Shown: positions 46,170-58,869, counted from the stretch's first letter. The stretch: 64,000 nt of DNA from an uncultured Algibacter sp. (GCF_947490405.1 NZ_CANLGU010000007.1:153752-217751); one strand, 5' to 3'. Made by a program: numbers and translations. The notes: generated by a model from the letters alone, not told the origin.

Positions 46170-47357
46170 ATGGCAAAGGCAACTTTCGATCGTTCAAAAC
46201 CACACTTAAATATTGGTACAATTGGACACGTAGATCACGGTAAAACAACTTTAACTGCTGCTATTACTAAAGTATTAGCTGATGCAGGTTTATCTGAAGC
46301 AAGAGATTTCGATCAAATTGATAACGCTCCAGAAGAAAAAGAAAGAGGTATCACAATTAATACGTCTCACGTAGAATATCAAACACAAAATCGTCACTAT
46401 GCACACGTAGATTGTCCAGGTCACGCCGATTACGTTAAGAACATGGTAACTGGTGCTGCACAAATGGATGGTGCTATATTAGTTGTAGCTGCAACTGATG
46501 GTCCTATGCCGCAAACTCGTGAGCACATCTTATTAGGTCGTCAAGTAGGAATTCCTCGTATCGTTGTTTTCTTAAACAAAGTTGATATGGTGGATGATGA
46601 AGAGTTATTAGAATTAGTAGATATGGAAGTTAGAGATTTATTAAACTTCTATGAGTATGATGGAGATAATGGTCCTGTAATTTCTGGTTCAGCTTTAGGT
46701 GCGCTTAATGGTGAGCAAAAGTGGGTTGATACTGTAATGGAATTAATGGCTGCTTGTGATGAGTGGATTGAAGAGCCTGTACGTGATATGGATAAGCCTT
46801 TCTTGATGCCTATAGAAGACGTATTCTCTATTACTGGTCGTGGTACTGTTGCAACTGGTAGAATTGAAACTGGTGTAGCTAACACAGGAGATCCTGTAGA
46901 GATTATCGGTATGGGTGCTGAGAAATTAACATCTACTATTACAGGTATCGAAATGTTCCGTCAAATATTAGATAGAGGTGAGGCTGGTGATAATGCAGGT
47001 ATCTTATTAAGAGGTATTGAGAAATCTCAAATCTCTAGAGGTATGGTAATTACTAAACCAGGTTCTGTAACACCACATGCTAAATTTAAAGCTGAGGTTT
47101 ATATCCTTAAGAAAGAAGAAGGTGGACGTCACACTCCATTTCATAATAACTACCGTCCACAGTTCTACGTTCGTACAACTGACGTAACAGGAAACATTGC
47201 GCTTCCTTCAGGAGTTGAGATGGTTATGCCTGGAGATAACTTAACTATTACTGTTGAGTTAATTCAACCAATTGCAATGAACGTAGGTTTACGTTTCGCT
47301 ATCCGTGAAGGTGGTAGAACAGTTGGTGCAGGTCAAGTAACTGAGATATTAGACTAA
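46170..47357 (+). CDS. tuf: Elongation factor Tu
   Basis: A 395-residue translational GTPase. [14 protein letters not shown] (G1), [12 protein letters not shown] (G2), [22 protein letters not shown] (G3 region), NKVDMVDD (G4) and SGSALGAL (G5) are intact; domains II and III follow to [11 protein letters not shown]. It delivers aminoacyl-tRNA to the ribosome. A perfect hairpin follows 25 bases after the stop. Transcribed with upstream tRNAs. Confidence 0.98.
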   Translation: MAKATFDRSKPHLNIGTIGHVDHGKTTLTAAITKVLADAGLSEARDFDQIDNAPEEKERGITINTSHVEYQTQNRHYAHVDCPGHADYVKNMVTGAAQMDGAILVVAATDGPMPQTREHILLGRQVGIPRIVVFLNKVDMVDDEELLELVDMEVRDLLNFYEYDGDNGPVISGSALGALNGEQKWVDTVMELMAACDEWIEEPVRDMDKPFLMPIEDVFSITGRGTVATGRIETGVANTGDPVEIIGMGAEKLTSTITGIEMFRQILDRGEAGDNAGILLRGIEKSQISRGMVITKPGSVTPHAKFKAEVYILKKEEGGRHTPFHNNYRPQFYVRTTDVTGNIALPSGVEMVMPGDNLTITVELIQPIAMNVGLRFAIREGGRTVGAGQVTEILD

Positions 47358-47382
47358 TACAGTTTAAATAAATATTGAGTTA

Positions 47383-47410
47383 AAGGTATTCCGTTTTTTC
47401 GGAATACCTT
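47383..47410 (+). terminator. Hairpin after tuf (terminator or processing site)
   Basis: AAGGTATTCCG-TTTTTT-CGGAATACCTT is a perfect 11-base stem. It is not followed by a T run (GACTTATATT), so read-through into tRNA-Trp/secE with RNA processing is also possible. Confidence 0.55.
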
Positions 47411-47421
47411 GACTTATATTT

Positions 47422-47494
47422 ACGGGTTTAGCTCAGTTGGTAGAGCACTGGTCTCCAAAACCAGGTGTCGGGAGTTCGAGTCTCTCAACCCGTG
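47422..47494 (+). tRNA. tRNA-Trp (CCA anticodon)
   Basis: Acceptor ACGGGTT/AACCCGT, D-arm GCTCAGTTGGTAGAGC, anticodon loop CTCCAAA with anticodon CCA, T-arm GGGAGTTCGAGTCTCTC, discriminator G. Position between tuf and secE is the conserved bacterial order. Confidence 0.95.
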
Positions 47495-47542
47495 CAATAC
47501 AAAATTGAGTATCATTTCAATTTAGATAAAAAAAGAAATAAC

Positions 47543-47740
47543 ATGGCTGGAATTGTAAATTATATAAAAGAATCATTCGGGGAACTAAAAAATAATGTGA
47601 CATGGCCTACTTGGGCTGAAGCACAAAGTTTAACAGTTTTAGTTGCTGTATTTTCAATTATATTTTCCCTTGCTATTTGGGGGGTTGATACAGTTTTTAG
47701 TAAAGTTATTGCAGCTTACTTTCAATGGATTAACGGTTAA
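47543..47740 (+). CDS. secE: Preprotein translocase subunit SecE
   Basis: A 65-residue short-type SecE from ATG 47543; the longer frame to 47465 would overlap tRNA-Trp. GELKNNVTWPTWAEAQSLTVLVAVFSIIFSLAIWGVD has the conserved amphipathic helix then one membrane helix. It clamps SecY in the inner membrane. Confidence 0.93.
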   Translation: MAGIVNYIKESFGELKNNVTWPTWAEAQSLTVLVAVFSIIFSLAIWGVDTVFSKVIAAYFQWING

Positions 47741-47746
47741 AAGGAG
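47741..47746 (+). promoter_or_regulatory. Shine-Dalgarno sequence of nusG
   Basis: AAGGAG directly after the secE stop and 6 bases before the nusG ATG, an ideal spacing. Neighbouring genes rplK, rplA, rplJ and rplL have A-rich leaders without SD. Confidence 0.65.
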
Positions 47747-47752
47747 AATTTT

Positions 47753-48307
47753 ATGTCTGAAGTGAGTGAAAAAAAATGGTATGTTGTTCGCGCAGTAAGC
47801 GGTCAAGAGAATAAGATCAAAACCTACATCGAGAATGAAATTGCTCGTTTAGGTTTGCAGGATTACGTTGATCAAGTTCTTGTGCCTACAGAAAAAGTAA
47901 TTCAAATCCGTAATGGAAAAAAGATTCAAAAAGAGAAAACTTTTTTTCCTGGATATATAATGGTTCAAGCAAACCTTACTGGTGAAGTACCTCATATCAT
48001 AAGATCTGTTACTAACGTAATAGGATTTTTAGGTGAAACTAAAGGTGGTGATCCTGTGCCATTAAGACAATCTGAAGTAAACAGAATGTTAGGTAAAGTT
48101 GATGAACTGGCTGTAGAAGAATCAGCAAATGTCGCTATTCCTTTTACTAAGGGAGAAACGGTTAAAGTTATTGACGGACCTTTTAACGGGTTTGATGGAA
48201 CTATTGAGAAGATAAATGAAGAAAAGCGTAAACTAGAAGTAATGGTTAAAATTTTCGGAAGAAAAACACCATTAGAATTAAGTTATATGCAAGTTGAAAA
48301 AGTATAA
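47753..48307 (+). CDS. nusG: Transcription elongation/antitermination factor NusG
   Basis: A 184-residue protein: NGN domain (WYVVRAVSGQENKIKTYIENE ... FFPGYIMVQANL) and KOW domain (FTKGETVKVIDGPFNGFDGTIEKINEEK). It binds the RNA polymerase clamp and couples transcription with translation. Starts 12 bases after secE. Confidence 0.97.
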   Translation: MSEVSEKKWYVVRAVSGQENKIKTYIENEIARLGLQDYVDQVLVPTEKVIQIRNGKKIQKEKTFFPGYIMVQANLTGEVPHIIRSVTNVIGFLGETKGGDPVPLRQSEVNRMLGKVDELAVEESANVAIPFTKGETVKVIDGPFNGFDGTIEKINEEKRKLEVMVKIFGRKTPLELSYMQVEKV

Positions 48308-48377
48308 TAGTGTTACATTAAGATAGATGAGTCTCTTGCTTCCAAAAAGAGATAACATCAAAATTAAATTATTAAAA

Positions 48378-48815
48378 ATGGCAAAAGAATTAGGTAAAGT
48401 AGTTAAGTTACAAGTTCGGGGAGGTGCTGCGAATCCATCGCCACCGGTTGGACCCGCTTTAGGAGCTGCAGGTGTTAACATCATGGAGTTCTGTAAGCAA
48501 TTCAATGCCAGAACCCAAGATAAGCCAGGTAAAGTATTACCAGTGGTTATATCTGTTTACAAAGACAAATCATTTGACTTTGTAATTAAAACTCCACCAG
48601 CTGCTGTTCAATTATTAGAACAAGCAAAGGTGAAGAAAGGGTCTGGAGAGCCAAACCGAAAAAAAGTAGCTAAAGTATCTTGGGATCAGATTAAAACTAT
48701 TGCAGAAGACAAAATGGTAGATTTAAATGCATTTACTATTGAATCTGCTATGAAAATGGTTGCTGGTACAGCAAGATCGATGGGAATAACTGTAACAGGA
48801 AAATTTCCTTCTTAA
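48378..48815 (+). CDS. rplK: 50S ribosomal protein uL11
   Basis: A 145-residue protein from ATG 48378 ([29 protein letters not shown]); an upstream in-frame start adds 17 unrelated residues. [15 protein letters not shown] and [10 protein letters not shown] are conserved. Part of the GTPase-associated centre. Confidence 0.97.
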   Translation: MAKELGKVVKLQVRGGAANPSPPVGPALGAAGVNIMEFCKQFNARTQDKPGKVLPVVISVYKDKSFDFVIKTPPAAVQLLEQAKVKKGSGEPNRKKVAKVSWDQIKTIAEDKMVDLNAFTIESAMKMVAGTARSMGITVTGKFPS

Positions 48816-48835
48816 TCTATTAAAGACATTAGAAA

Positions 48836-49525
48836 ATGGCAAGATTAACAAGAAAGCAAAAAGAAGCTTTAGCGAAAATTGAAAAAGGAAAACTTTATTC
48901 TGTTGATGAAGCATCAGCATTGATTAAAGATATTACCAATACTAAGTTTGACGCATCAGTCGATTTAGCAGTACGTTTAGGAGTAGATCCTCGTAAAGCT
49001 AATCAGATGGTAAGAGGTGTGGTTTCGTTACCACATGGTACAGGTAAAGACATGAAAGTATTAGCATTAGTAACACCAGATAAAGAAGCAGAAGCTAAAG
49101 AAGCTGGAGCTGATTACGTTGGTTTAGATGAGTACCTTGATAAAATTAAAGGTGGTTGGACAGATGTAGATGTTATCGTTACTATGCCAAGTGTTATGGG
49201 TAAATTAGGTCCTTTAGGACGTGTGTTAGGTCCTCGTGGTTTAATGCCTAACCCAAAAACAGGTACAGTAACTATGGATGTTGCTAAAGCTGTTAGCGAA
49301 GTAAAAGCTGGTAAAATTGACTTTAAAGTTGATAAAACTGGAATTGTACATGCAGCTATAGGAAAAGCATCTTTTAGTGCTGATAAAATTGCGGGTAACG
49401 CAAATGAATTATTAACAACATTAATGAAACTAAAACCGACAACCGCTAAAGGTGTTTACGTAAAGAGCATATTTATGTCTTCTACAATGAGCCCAAGTTT
49501 AGCGATTGATCCTAAAATTGGTTAA
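48836..49525 (+). CDS. rplA: 50S ribosomal protein uL1
   Basis: A 229-residue protein of normal length with [23 protein letters not shown] and [30 protein letters not shown]. It forms the L1 stalk and often represses its own operon in bacteria. 20 bases after rplK. Confidence 0.97.
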   Translation: MARLTRKQKEALAKIEKGKLYSVDEASALIKDITNTKFDASVDLAVRLGVDPRKANQMVRGVVSLPHGTGKDMKVLALVTPDKEAEAKEAGADYVGLDEYLDKIKGGWTDVDVIVTMPSVMGKLGPLGRVLGPRGLMPNPKTGTVTMDVAKAVSEVKAGKIDFKVDKTGIVHAAIGKASFSADKIAGNANELLTTLMKLKPTTAKGVYVKSIFMSSTMSPSLAIDPKIG

Positions 49526-49545
49526 TTAAGTTAAAACTTTAAATT

Positions 49546-50067
49546 ATGACAAGAGAAGAAAAATCACAAGTAATTGAGGACTTAACTGCAGAATTAGCTA
49601 ATAATGCAAATATCTATTTAACAGATATTTCAGGATTAAACGCAGGAACTACCTCAGATTTGCGTCGTGCAGCTTTTAAAGCAAACGTGCAAATGGCAGT
49701 TGTTAAAAATACATTACTTGAAAAAGCAATGGAGGCTTCTGATAAAGAATTTGGAGACCTTCCTACAGTTTTAAAAGGAAATACATCAGTGATGTATTCT
49801 GAAACAGGTAATGCACCGGCTAAGTTAATTAAGAACTTCCGTAAAAAATCTGAAAAACCTTTATTAAAAGGAGCTTTTATTGAGGAAGCAGTTTACATTG
49901 GTGACGAACAATTAGACATGTTAGTAGATATCAAGTCTAAGGAAGAGTTAATAGGAGAAATTGTAACATTATTACAATCTCCTGCTAAAAATGTTATTTC
50001 TGCACTTAAATCAGGTGGAGGTACTTTGGCTGGAATTATTAAAACACTATCTGAAAAAGAAGGATAG
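49546..50067 (+). CDS. rplJ: 50S ribosomal protein uL10
   Basis: A 173-residue protein: EEKSQVIEDLTAELANNANIYLTDISGL and RRAAFKANVQMAVVKNTLLEKA at the rRNA-binding N-terminus; the C-terminal helix KNVISALKSGGGTLAGIIKTLSEKE binds L7/L12 dimers. 20 bases after rplA. Confidence 0.96.
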   Translation: MTREEKSQVIEDLTAELANNANIYLTDISGLNAGTTSDLRRAAFKANVQMAVVKNTLLEKAMEASDKEFGDLPTVLKGNTSVMYSETGNAPAKLIKNFRKKSEKPLLKGAFIEEAVYIGDEQLDMLVDIKSKEELIGEIVTLLQSPAKNVISALKSGGGTLAGIIKTLSEKEG

Positions 50068-50095
50068 TATTAAACAGTACGCACTTATTACAATT

Positions 50096-50117
50096 ATATT
50101 ATTATTATTATTATTAA
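50096..50117. repeat. (ATT)n microsatellite in the rplL leader
   Basis: About seven ATT units occupy part of the 73-base rplJ-rplL gap. Such tracts change length easily. Confidence 0.7.
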
Positions 50118-50140
50118 AAAATTATTAAAACGATAGAAAA

Positions 50141-50521
50141 ATGGCAGATTTAAAAGATTTCGCAGAACAATTAGTTAACTTATCAGTTAAAGACGTGAAT
50201 GAGTTAGCAACTATATTAAAAGATGAGTATGGTATCGAGCCTGCTGCTGCAGCTGTAGCAGTTGCTGCTGGTGGAGGTGCTGCTGGTGGTGGAGACGCTG
50301 CTGAAGAGCAAACTGAATTTGATGTAATCTTAAAAGCAGCAGGTGGTTCTAAATTAGCTGTTGTAAAATTAGTTAAGGAATTAACTGGTTTAGGATTAAA
50401 AGAAGCTAAAGGTTTAGTTGACGATGCACCATCTCCAATTAAAGAAGGTGTAGCTAAAGATGAAGCTGAAGCTTTAAAAGCATCTTTAGAAGAGGCTGGA
50501 GCTGAGGTTGAGCTTAAGTAA
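50141..50521 (+). CDS. rplL: 50S ribosomal protein bL12
   Basis: A 126-residue protein with an N-terminal dimerisation domain ([29 protein letters not shown]), an Ala/Gly-rich hinge (residues 37-55) and the C-terminal factor-binding domain ([36 protein letters not shown]). Recruits translational GTPases. Confidence 0.97.
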   Translation: MADLKDFAEQLVNLSVKDVNELATILKDEYGIEPAAAAVAVAAGGGAAGGGDAAEEQTEFDVILKAAGGSKLAVVKLVKELTGLGLKEAKGLVDDAPSPIKEGVAKDEAEALKASLEEAGAEVELK

Positions 50522-50544
50522 GCTTAATTACTCAATAATACAAA

Positions 50545-50614
50545 GGTTTAGGTATATCCCGCATTAAGGCGGGATAACACCTAGACCATTTTGCGTATAT
50601 AAACATATACGCAA
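50545..50614 (+). promoter_or_regulatory. Two hairpins in the rplL-rpoB gap (attenuator/processing region)
   Basis: First hairpin: TATCCCGC-ATTAAG-GCGGGATA with an outer TAGGT/ACCTA extension. Second: TTGCGTATAT-AAAC-ATATACGCAA, a perfect ten-base stem. Neither has a long T run. In many bacteria the corresponding gap holds a partial terminator and an RNase site that set the ratio of L7/L12 to RNA polymerase. Confidence 0.65.
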
Positions 50615-50717
50615 ATAAATTGCAAAAGCAGTTTTCTAAGTAGGTTAGATATTTCGCTGTTTTATCTAGTGTTTAAAACACTATCAAAATATTTTTTAAT
50701 CAAAATTCCGTCCATTG

Positions 50718-53700
50718 ATGTTGTCAACACAAGCTGAAAGATTAAATTTCTCCTCTATTGTAAATAGAACGGAATATCCAGATTTCTTGGATATTCAGAT
50801 AAAATCCTTCCAGGATTTTTTCCAATTAGAAACAAAGTCTGAAGAAAGAGGTGATGAAGGTTTATACAATACCTTCATGGAAAACTTTCCAATTACAGAT
50901 TCTCGTAATCAATTTGTTTTAGAATTTTTAGATTACTTCGTTGATCCACCAAGATATGCTATTGAAGAGTGTATTGAAAGAGGATTAACTTACAGTGTGC
51001 CGCTAAAAGCTAGGTTAAAGTTATATTGTACAGATCCTGAACATGAGGATTTCGAAACAATTGTTCAAGATGTATACTTAGGAACTATCCCTTACATGAC
51101 ACCTTCTGGTACATTTTGTATCAACGGTGCAGAGCGTGTAGTGGTATCACAATTACACCGTTCACCAGGGGTTTTCTTTGGTCAATCTTTCCATGCCAAT
51201 GGAACAAAATTATATTCAGCAAGGGTAATTCCTTTCAAAGGCTCTTGGATTGAGTTTGCAACAGACATCAATCAAGTGATGTATGCATACATTGATAGAA
51301 AGAAAAAATTACCTGTTACTACGCTTTTCCGTGCTATTGGTTTTGAACGTGATAAAGATATCTTAGAGATTTTTGACTTAGCAGAAGAGGCTAAAGTTTC
51401 AAAAACAGGATTAAAGAAATATTTAGGAAGAAAATTAGCAGCACGTGTATTAAATACATGGCATGAAGATTTTGTTGATGAAGATACAGGGGAAGTAGTA
51501 TCTATTGAGCGTAATGAAATTGTGCTTGATCGTGATACGATTCTTGATAAAGAAAATATAGAAGAAATTCTCGAAGCTGGTGTAAAAACTATCTTATTAC
51601 ATAAAGAAGATCAAGATAAAGGCGATTATGCTATCATTCATAATACACTTCAAAAAGATCCAACAAACTCTGAAAAAGAAGCTGTTGAGCATATCTATAG
51701 ACAATTGCGTAATGCTGAACCGCCAGATGAAGAAACGGCTCGTGGTATTATAGATAAGTTATTCTTTTCTGACCAACGTTACTCTTTAGGTGAAGTTGGG
51801 CGTTATAGAATGAATAAAAAATTAGGTTTAGATATCGGAATGGATAAGCAAGTGCTTACCAAAGAAGATATTATTACTATTATAAAATACTTAATTGAGC
51901 TAATTAACTCTAAAGCAGAGATTGATGATATCGATCACTTATCAAACCGTCGTGTACGTACGGTAGGTGAACAATTATCCTCTCAGTTTGGTGTTGGTTT
52001 AGCACGTATGGCAAGAACTATACGTGAGCGTATGAATGTACGTGACAACGAAGTGTTTACACCAATAGATTTAATTAATGCAAAGACATTATCGTCTGTT
52101 ATTAATTCATTCTTTGGAACAAACCAGTTATCTCAGTTTATGGATCAAACGAATCCATTAGCAGAGATCACACACAAACGTCGTTTATCGGCATTAGGAC
52201 CAGGTGGTCTATCAAGAGAACGCGCAGGGTTTGAGGTACGTGATGTACACTATACACACTACGGAAGACTTTGTCCTATTGAAACACCAGAGGGACCAAA
52301 TATTGGTTTAATTTCTTCACTTTCTGTATTTGCTAAAGTGAATTCTATGGGATTCATTGAAACACCATATAGAAAAGTAACTGATGGTGTAGTTGATATT
52401 AAAAATACACCTACATATTTAAGTGCTGAAGAAGAAGAAGAAAAATTAATCGCTCAAGCTACTGTAGAGGTTGATGGAGATGGTAAAATTTTACACGATA
52501 AGGTAATTGCAAGAATGGAAGGAGATTTCCCTGTGATTGATCCAAACGAATTGCATTATACTGATGTTGCACCAAACCAAATATCGTCTATTTCGGCATC
52601 TTTAATTCCATTCTTAGAGCATGATGATGCAAACCGTGCATTGATGGGATCAAACATGATGCGTCAAGCAGTACCATTATTAAGAGTAGACGCACCTATT
52701 GTAGGAACAGGTTTAGAACGTCAAGTCGCTTCAGATTCTAGAGTATTAATTAATGCTGAGGGTACTGGAGAAGTTCTTTATGTAGATGCTAATGAAATTA
52801 AAATCAAATACGATCGTACTGAGGATGAAGCTAAAGTAAGTTTTGATAGCGATATTAAAACATATCCATTAGTAAAATTCAGAAAAACGAATCAAGGGAC
52901 TTCTATTAACTTGAAACCAATTGTGGTTAAGGGAGATAAGGTAACTAAAGGTCAGGTATTATGTGAAGGTTATGCAACTCAAAAAGGCGAGTTAGCACTT
53001 GGTAGAAATATGAAAGTTGCTTTTATGCCATGGAAAGGGTATAACTTTGAGGATGCGATTGTAATATCTGAAAAAGTTGTTCGTGAAGATATTTTTACAT
53101 CTATTCATATTGATGAGTATTCTCTTGAGGTTAGAGATACAAAATTAGGTAACGAGGAATTAACAAATGATATTCCAAACGTTTCGGAAGAAGCTACAAA
53201 AGACCTTGATGAACATGGTATGATTCGCGTTGGTGCTGAAGTGAAGCCTGGTGATATTTTAATTGGTAAGATTACACCAAAAGGTGAATCTGATCCAACC
53301 CCAGAAGAGAAGTTATTACGTGCTATCTTTGGTGATAAAGCTGGTGATGTGAAAGATGCATCTCTAAAAGCTTCACCATCATTAAATGGAGTTGTAATTG
53401 AGAAGAAATTATTCGCTAGAGCTGTAAAAGATAAGCGAAAGAGAGCTCAAGATAAAGATGATATCTTAGCATTAGAAGCTCAATATGATAGAAAGTTTGA
53501 TGAACTAAAAGATGTTTTAGTTGAAAAGCTTTTTGCTATTGTTAATGGGAAAACAGCTCAAGGTATTTTTAATGATTTAGGTGAAGAAGTATTACCAAAG
53601 GGTAAGAAGTTTACACTTAAAATGTTGAATGCTGTTGATGATTATGCGCATTTAGTTTCTGGAAAATGGACAACTGATGATCATACTAATAAGTTAGTAG

Positions 53701-54530
53701 CTGATTTAATTCACAATTATAAGATTAAAGAAAACGATTTACAAGGTTCTTTACGTCGTGAGAAGTTTACTATTTCTGTAGGTGATGAGTTACCAGCAGG
53801 TATTATTAAATTAGCTAAAGTTTATATCGCTAAAAAACGTAAGCTTAAAGTAGGTGATAAAATGGCAGGACGTCATGGTAACAAAGGTATTGTTGCACGT
53901 ATTGTTCGTCAAGAAGATATGCCATTCTTAGAAGATGGAACGCCTGTTGATATTGTACTAAATCCATTAGGAGTACCATCTCGTATGAATATAGGCCAGA
54001 TCTATGAAACAGTATTAGGATGGGCAGGACAAAAACTAGGTCGTAAATATGCAACACCAATCTTTGATGGTGCTACTATAGATCAAATTAACGGATTTAC
54101 AGATGAAGCTGGAATTCCAAGATATGGTCATACGTATTTATATGACGGTGGAACAGGAGAGCGTTTTGATCAACCAGCAACAGTTGGTGTGATTTACATG
54201 CTGAAACTAGGACATATGGTTGACGATAAAATGCACGCACGTTCTATAGGACCTTACTCATTAATTACACAACAACCATTGGGTGGTAAAGCTCAGTTTG
54301 GTGGTCAGCGTTTTGGTGAGATGGAAGTATGGGCACTTGAAGCTTATGGTGCATCAAGTACCTTGCGTGAGATCTTAACTGTAAAATCTGATGATGTTAT
54401 TGGTAGAGCTAAAACTTACGAAAGTATAGTTAAAGGAGAACCAATGCCAGATCCAGGTTTACCAGAATCTTTCAACGTATTAATGCATGAATTGAAAGGT
54501 TTAGGGTTAGACATCAGATTAGAGGAGTAG
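50718..54530 (+). CDS. rpoB: RNA polymerase subunit beta
   Basis: A 1270-residue subunit from ATG 50718 (a TTG just before it gives the apparent first Met). The rifampicin region reads [20 protein letters not shown] and [13 protein letters not shown], with the usual susceptible Asp, His and Ser residues. GRHGNKG and the C-terminal [13 protein letters not shown] are intact. rpoC follows by 32 bases. Confidence 0.98.
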   Translation: MLSTQAERLNFSSIVNRTEYPDFLDIQIKSFQDFFQLETKSEERGDEGLYNTFMENFPITDSRNQFVLEFLDYFVDPPRYAIEECIERGLTYSVPLKARLKLYCTDPEHEDFETIVQDVYLGTIPYMTPSGTFCINGAERVVVSQLHRSPGVFFGQSFHANGTKLYSARVIPFKGSWIEFATDINQVMYAYIDRKKKLPVTTLFRAIGFERDKDILEIFDLAEEAKVSKTGLKKYLGRKLAARVLNTWHEDFVDEDTGEVVSIERNEIVLDRDTILDKENIEEILEAGVKTILLHKEDQDKGDYAIIHNTLQKDPTNSEKEAVEHIYRQLRNAEPPDEETARGIIDKLFFSDQRYSLGEVGRYRMNKKLGLDIGMDKQVLTKEDIITIIKYLIELINSKAEIDDIDHLSNRRVRTVGEQLSSQFGVGLARMARTIRERMNVRDNEVFTPIDLINAKTLSSVINSFFGTNQLSQFMDQTNPLAEITHKRRLSALGPGGLSRERAGFEVRDVHYTHYGRLCPIETPEGPNIGLISSLSVFAKVNSMGFIETPYRKVTDGVVDIKNTPTYLSAEEEEEKLIAQATVEVDGDGKILHDKVIARMEGDFPVIDPNELHYTDVAPNQISSISASLIPFLEHDDANRALMGSNMMRQAVPLLRVDAPIVGTGLERQVASDSRVLINAEGTGEVLYVDANEIKIKYDRTEDEAKVSFDSDIKTYPLVKFRKTNQGTSINLKPIVVKGDKVTKGQVLCEGYATQKGELALGRNMKVAFMPWKGYNFEDAIVISEKVVREDIFTSIHIDEYSLEVRDTKLGNEELTNDIPNVSEEATKDLDEHGMIRVGAEVKPGDILIGKITPKGESDPTPEEKLLRAIFGDKAGDVKDASLKASPSLNGVVIEKKLFARAVKDKRKRAQDKDDILALEAQYDRKFDELKDVLVEKLFAIVNGKTAQGIFNDLGEEVLPKGKKFTLKMLNAVDDYAHLVSGKWTTDDHTNKLVADLIHNYKIKENDLQGSLRREKFTISVGDELPAGIIKLAKVYIAKKRKLKVGDKMAGRHGNKGIVARIVRQEDMPFLEDGTPVDIVLNPLGVPSRMNIGQIYETVLGWAGQKLGRKYATPIFDGATIDQINGFTDEAGIPRYGHTYLYDGGTGERFDQPATVGVIYMLKLGHMVDDKMHARSIGPYSLITQQPLGGKAQFGGQRFGEMEVWALEAYGASSTLREILTVKSDDVIGRAKTYESIVKGEPMPDPGLPESFNVLMHELKGLGLDIRLEE

Positions 54531-54562
54531 TTAATTAATTAAATTCATTTCAACCATTTATT

Positions 54563-57500
54563 ATGGCAAGAAAACAAGATAAAAACGCAGTTAAGAGGTT
54601 TAATAAAATCTCAATTGGTTTAGCATCACCAGAAGCTATTTTAGCAGAATCTAGAGGTGAAGTTTTAAAACCAGAAACTATCAATTATCGTACACACAAA
54701 CCTGAACGTGATGGTTTGTTCTGTGAGCGTATTTTTGGTCCTGTAAAGGATTATGAATGTGCTTGTGGTAAATATAAAAGAATACGCTATAAGGGAATCG
54801 TTTGTGACCGTTGTGGAGTAGAAGTAACTGAAAAGAAAGTTCGTAGAGATAGAGTAGGGCATATTAATTTAGTTGTACCTGTTGCTCATATTTGGTACTT
54901 CCGTTCGTTACCAAATAAAATTGGTTATTTACTTGGTTTACCATCTAAGAAATTGGATATGATTATTTACTACGAACGTTACGTAGTAATTCAGCCAGGT
55001 TTAGCTAAAAATGAAGAAGGTGAGCCATTACAAAAAATGGATTTCCTTACTGAAGAAGAATATTTAAACATTTTAGAAGAGCTTCCTCAAGATAATCAGT
55101 ATTTAGATGATGAAGACCCAAATAAGTTTTTGGCTAAAATGGGTGCTGAGTGTTTAATAGACCTATTGGCAAGAATTGATTTAGAGTCATTGTCTTATGA
55201 GTTACGTCACAAAGCAAACACAGAAACGTCTAAGCAACGTAAGACTGAAGCTTTAAAGCGTTTACAGGTTGTTGAATCTTTAAAAGAATCGAATAACAAT
55301 CGAGAGAACCGTCCAGAATGGATGATTATGAAGGTTGTGCCAATTATTCCACCAGAATTACGTCCATTAGTGCCGTTAGATGGTGGTCGTTTTGCAACTT
55401 CAGATTTAAATGATTTATACCGTCGTGTAATTATTCGTAATAACCGTCTTAAGCGTTTGGTTGAAATAAAAGCACCAGAGGTTATATTACGTAATGAAAA
55501 ACGTATGTTGCAAGAATCTGTTGATTCACTATTTGATAACACACGTAAATCATCTGCAGTAAAAACAGATTCTAACAGACCATTAAAATCATTATCAGAT
55601 TCATTAAAAGGTAAACAAGGACGTTTTCGTCAAAACTTACTTGGTAAGCGTGTAGATTATTCAGCACGTTCTGTAATTGTTGTTGGTCCAGAATTGAAAT
55701 TATTTGAATGTGGATTGCCAAAAAATATGGCAGCTGAGTTATATAAGCCTTTCGTCATTAGAAAATTAATTGAAAGAGGTATTGTTAAAACAGTAAAGTC
55801 TGCAAAGAAAATTATAGATAAAAGAGAGCCTGTGGTTTGGGATATTTTGGAAAATGTGCTTAAAGGCCATCCAGTATTACTTAACCGTGCTCCTACATTA
55901 CACCGTTTGGGTATTCAAGCATTTCAACCAAAGTTAATTGAGGGGAAAGCAATTCAATTACACCCATTAGTATGTACAGCATTTAATGCGGATTTTGATG
56001 GTGACCAAATGGCGGTACACTTGCCATTAGGGCCAGAGGCTATTTTGGAATGTCAATTACTAATGTTGGCATCACATAATATTTTGAATCCTGCTAATGG
56101 TTCGCCTGTAACTGTACCTTCTCAAGATATGGTTCTTGGTCTCTACTATATGACAAAAGAGCGTAAGTCTACTAAAGAATTACCTATTAAAGGTGAAGGT
56201 TTAACATTTTATTCTCCGGAGGAAGTTGAAATTGCTTTCAATGAGAAACGTGTAGACCTAAATGCAGGTATCAAGGTAAGAACTATAGATATTAATGAAG
56301 ATGGTAAGCTTGATAGAATGATTGTTGAAACTACTGTTGGTCGTGTATTGTTTAACCAACACGTACCGCAAGCAGCAGGATTCATTAATCAAGTCCTAAC
56401 TAAAAAATCATTAAGAGATATTATTGGTGATATTTTAAAAGTAACATCAGTTCCTGAAACGGCAAATTTCTTAGATAGTATTAGAACTTTAGGATTTAAA
56501 TTCGCCTTCCAAGGGGGATTATCATTTAGTTTAGGTGATATTATTATTCCACCAGAGAAGCAAGGAATGATTGATAAAGCTAATGGTTTAGTTGACGGTA
56601 TTACTGGTAACTATAACATGGGGCTTATAACTAATAACGAACGTTACAATCAAGTTATTGATATTTGGACGTCTACCAATGCAGAATTGACAGAACTGTC
56701 TATGAAGCGTATTAGAGAAGACCAACAAGGATTTAACTCAGTGTTTATGATGCTTGATTCTGGAGCTCGTGGATCTAAAGAACAGATTCGTCAGCTTACA
56801 GGTATGCGTGGATTAATGGCAAAGCCTAAAAAATCTAATGCAGGTGGAGGAGAGATTATTGAAAACCCTATTCTTTCTAACTTTAAAGAAGGCCTTTCAA
56901 TTTTAGAATACTTTATTTCTACACACGGTGCACGTAAAGGACTTGCTGATACCGCTCTTAAAACAGCAGATGCAGGTTATTTAACACGTCGTTTGGTAGA
57001 TGTATCTCAAGATGTAATTATCAATACTGAAGATTGTGGTACATTAAGAGGTGTTGAAGTTGAGCCATTAAAGAAGAATGATGAAGTTGTTGAAAAACTA
57101 GAAGAGCGAATTGTTGGTCGTGTGTCATTAAACGATGTACATAATCCACTAACTGATGAGTTGTTAGTTTCAGCAGGTCAATTAATCGAAGATGATATTG
57201 CTAAAGCAATTGAGGCATCTCCAATTGAAAGTTTAGAAGTACGTTCTGCATTAACATGTGAGGCGTTGCAAGGTATTTGTGCTAAATGCTACGGTAGAAA
57301 CTTAGCAACTGGTAAAATGGTACAGCGTGGAGAAGCAGTGGGTGTAGTTGCTGCACAATCTATTGGTGAACCAGGTACACAGCTTACCTTACGTACGTTC
57401 CACGTGGGTGGGATTGCAGGAAACATCTCAGAAGATAACAAATTAGCTGTTAAGTTTGATGGTGTTGCCGAAATAGAAGATTTAAAAACAGTTAAAGGAA

Positions 57501-58864
57501 AAGATAATGAAGGAAATGACATTGATATTGTTATTTCAAGAACATCTGAACTTAAACTTACAGATAAGAAAACAGGTATTGTTTTAAGTAATAATAATAT
57601 CCCTTACGGTTCTACTATTTTTGTTAAGACTGGAGATAACTTGAAAAAAGGAGATGTTGTTTGTACATGGGATCCATATAATGGTGTAATTATTTCAGAG
57701 TTCGCTGGTAAAGTGAAGTATGAAAATATTGAGCAAGGTATTACTTACCAAGTTGAAATTGATGAGCAAACAGGATTCCAAGAGAAAGTAATTTCTGAGT
57801 CTAGAAACAAAAAGCTTATTCCAACACTTCACATTGAAGATTCCAAAGGTGAAACAATTCGTTCTTATAATTTACCAGTTGGTGCACACTTAATGATTGA
57901 TGATGGTGAGAAAATTAATGTTGGTAAGATTTTAGTTAAGATTCCTCGTAAATCTGCTAAAGCTGGAGATATTACTGGTGGTCTTCCTCGTGTAACAGAG
58001 TTATTTGAAGCACGTAACCCTTCTAATCCAGCAGTTGTAAGTGCGATTGATGGAGTGGTGTCTTTCGGTAAAATTAAAAGAGGTAACCGTGAGATTATCG
58101 TTGAATCTAAATTAGGAGATATTAAGAAGTACTTAGTTAAGTTATCTAATCAAATTCTTGTACAAGAAAATGATTATGTAAAAGCAGGTATGCCTTTATC
58201 TGATGGTTCAATAACACCTAATGATATTTTAAATATCAAAGGGCCTTCAGCTGTTCAACAATACTTAGTGAATGAAGTACAAGAAGTATATCGTTTACAA
58301 GGTGTGAAGATAAATGATAAGCACTTTGAAGTTGTTGTTAGACAAATGATGCGTAAAGTTAGAATTATTGATTCTGGTGATACTATCTTCTTAGAAGATC
58401 AATTAGCTCATAAAGCTGATTTCATTAAAGAAAATGATGAAATCTTTGGAATGAAAGTTATTGAAGACGCTGGAGATTCAGTAAATCTTAAGCCAGGGCA
58501 GATTATTTCACCTCGTGAGTTAAGAGATGAAAATTCGATTCTACGTAGAGAAGATAAGCAACTTGTAGTAGCAAGAGATGCACAACCTGCAACAGCTACG
58601 CCAATATTACAAGGTATTACAAGAGCTTCTCTTCAAACAAAATCGTTTATCTCAGCAGCCTCTTTCCAAGAAACTACTAAAGTACTTAATGAGGCAGCAG
58701 TAGCCGGTAAAGTAGATACTTTAGAAGGCTTGAAAGAAAATGTAATTGTAGGACACAGAATTCCTGCAGGTACTGGTATGAGAAGTTATACGGACATCAT
58801 TGTGGGTTCAAAAGAAGAATTTGACGAAATGATGCAAGTAAAGCAAGAGTTAAATTATAATTAA
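54563..58864 (+). CDS. rpoC: RNA polymerase subunit beta-prime
   Basis: A 1433-residue subunit. Zinc site 1 [20 protein letters not shown] (Cys set at residues about 67-86), catalytic NADFDGDQM, trigger-loop region and zinc site 2 (CGTLRGV ... [13 protein letters not shown]) are all present. The C-terminal end [11 protein letters not shown] is typical of Bacteroidota. Confidence 0.98.
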   Translation: MARKQDKNAVKRFNKISIGLASPEAILAESRGEVLKPETINYRTHKPERDGLFCERIFGPVKDYECACGKYKRIRYKGIVCDRCGVEVTEKKVRRDRVGHINLVVPVAHIWYFRSLPNKIGYLLGLPSKKLDMIIYYERYVVIQPGLAKNEEGEPLQKMDFLTEEEYLNILEELPQDNQYLDDEDPNKFLAKMGAECLIDLLARIDLESLSYELRHKANTETSKQRKTEALKRLQVVESLKESNNNRENRPEWMIMKVVPIIPPELRPLVPLDGGRFATSDLNDLYRRVIIRNNRLKRLVEIKAPEVILRNEKRMLQESVDSLFDNTRKSSAVKTDSNRPLKSLSDSLKGKQGRFRQNLLGKRVDYSARSVIVVGPELKLFECGLPKNMAAELYKPFVIRKLIERGIVKTVKSAKKIIDKREPVVWDILENVLKGHPVLLNRAPTLHRLGIQAFQPKLIEGKAIQLHPLVCTAFNADFDGDQMAVHLPLGPEAILECQLLMLASHNILNPANGSPVTVPSQDMVLGLYYMTKERKSTKELPIKGEGLTFYSPEEVEIAFNEKRVDLNAGIKVRTIDINEDGKLDRMIVETTVGRVLFNQHVPQAAGFINQVLTKKSLRDIIGDILKVTSVPETANFLDSIRTLGFKFAFQGGLSFSLGDIIIPPEKQGMIDKANGLVDGITGNYNMGLITNNERYNQVIDIWTSTNAELTELSMKRIREDQQGFNSVFMMLDSGARGSKEQIRQLTGMRGLMAKPKKSNAGGGEIIENPILSNFKEGLSILEYFISTHGARKGLADTALKTADAGYLTRRLVDVSQDVIINTEDCGTLRGVEVEPLKKNDEVVEKLEERIVGRVSLNDVHNPLTDELLVSAGQLIEDDIAKAIEASPIESLEVRSALTCEALQGICAKCYGRNLATGKMVQRGEAVGVVAAQSIGEPGTQLTLRTFHVGGIAGNISEDNKLAVKFDGVAEIEDLKTVKGKDNEGNDIDIVISRTSELKLTDKKTGIVLSNNNIPYGSTIFVKTGDNLKKGDVVCTWDPYNGVIISEFAGKVKYENIEQGITYQVEIDEQTGFQEKVISESRNKKLIPTLHIEDSKGETIRSYNLPVGAHLMIDDGEKINVGKILVKIPRKSAKAGDITGGLPRVTELFEARNPSNPAVVSAIDGVVSFGKIKRGNREIIVESKLGDIKKYLVKLSNQILVQENDYVKAGMPLSDGSITPNDILNIKGPSAVQQYLVNEVQEVYRLQGVKINDKHFEVVVRQMMRKVRIIDSGDTIFLEDQLAHKADFIKENDEIFGMKVIEDAGDSVNLKPGQIISPRELRDENSILRREDKQLVVARDAQPATATPILQGITRASLQTKSFISAASFQETTKVLNEAAVAGKVDTLEGLKENVIVGHRIPAGTGMRSYTDIIVGSKEEFDEMMQVKQELNYN

Positions 58865-58869
58865 TATTA

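Noticed and set aside
50096..50117. CRISPR-like short repeats before rplL
   Set aside because: It is a simple trinucleotide tract without spacers.
52120..52240. Rifampicin-resistance substitutions in rpoB
   Set aside because: The region reads with the usual susceptible residues at the Asp, His and Ser hot spots.
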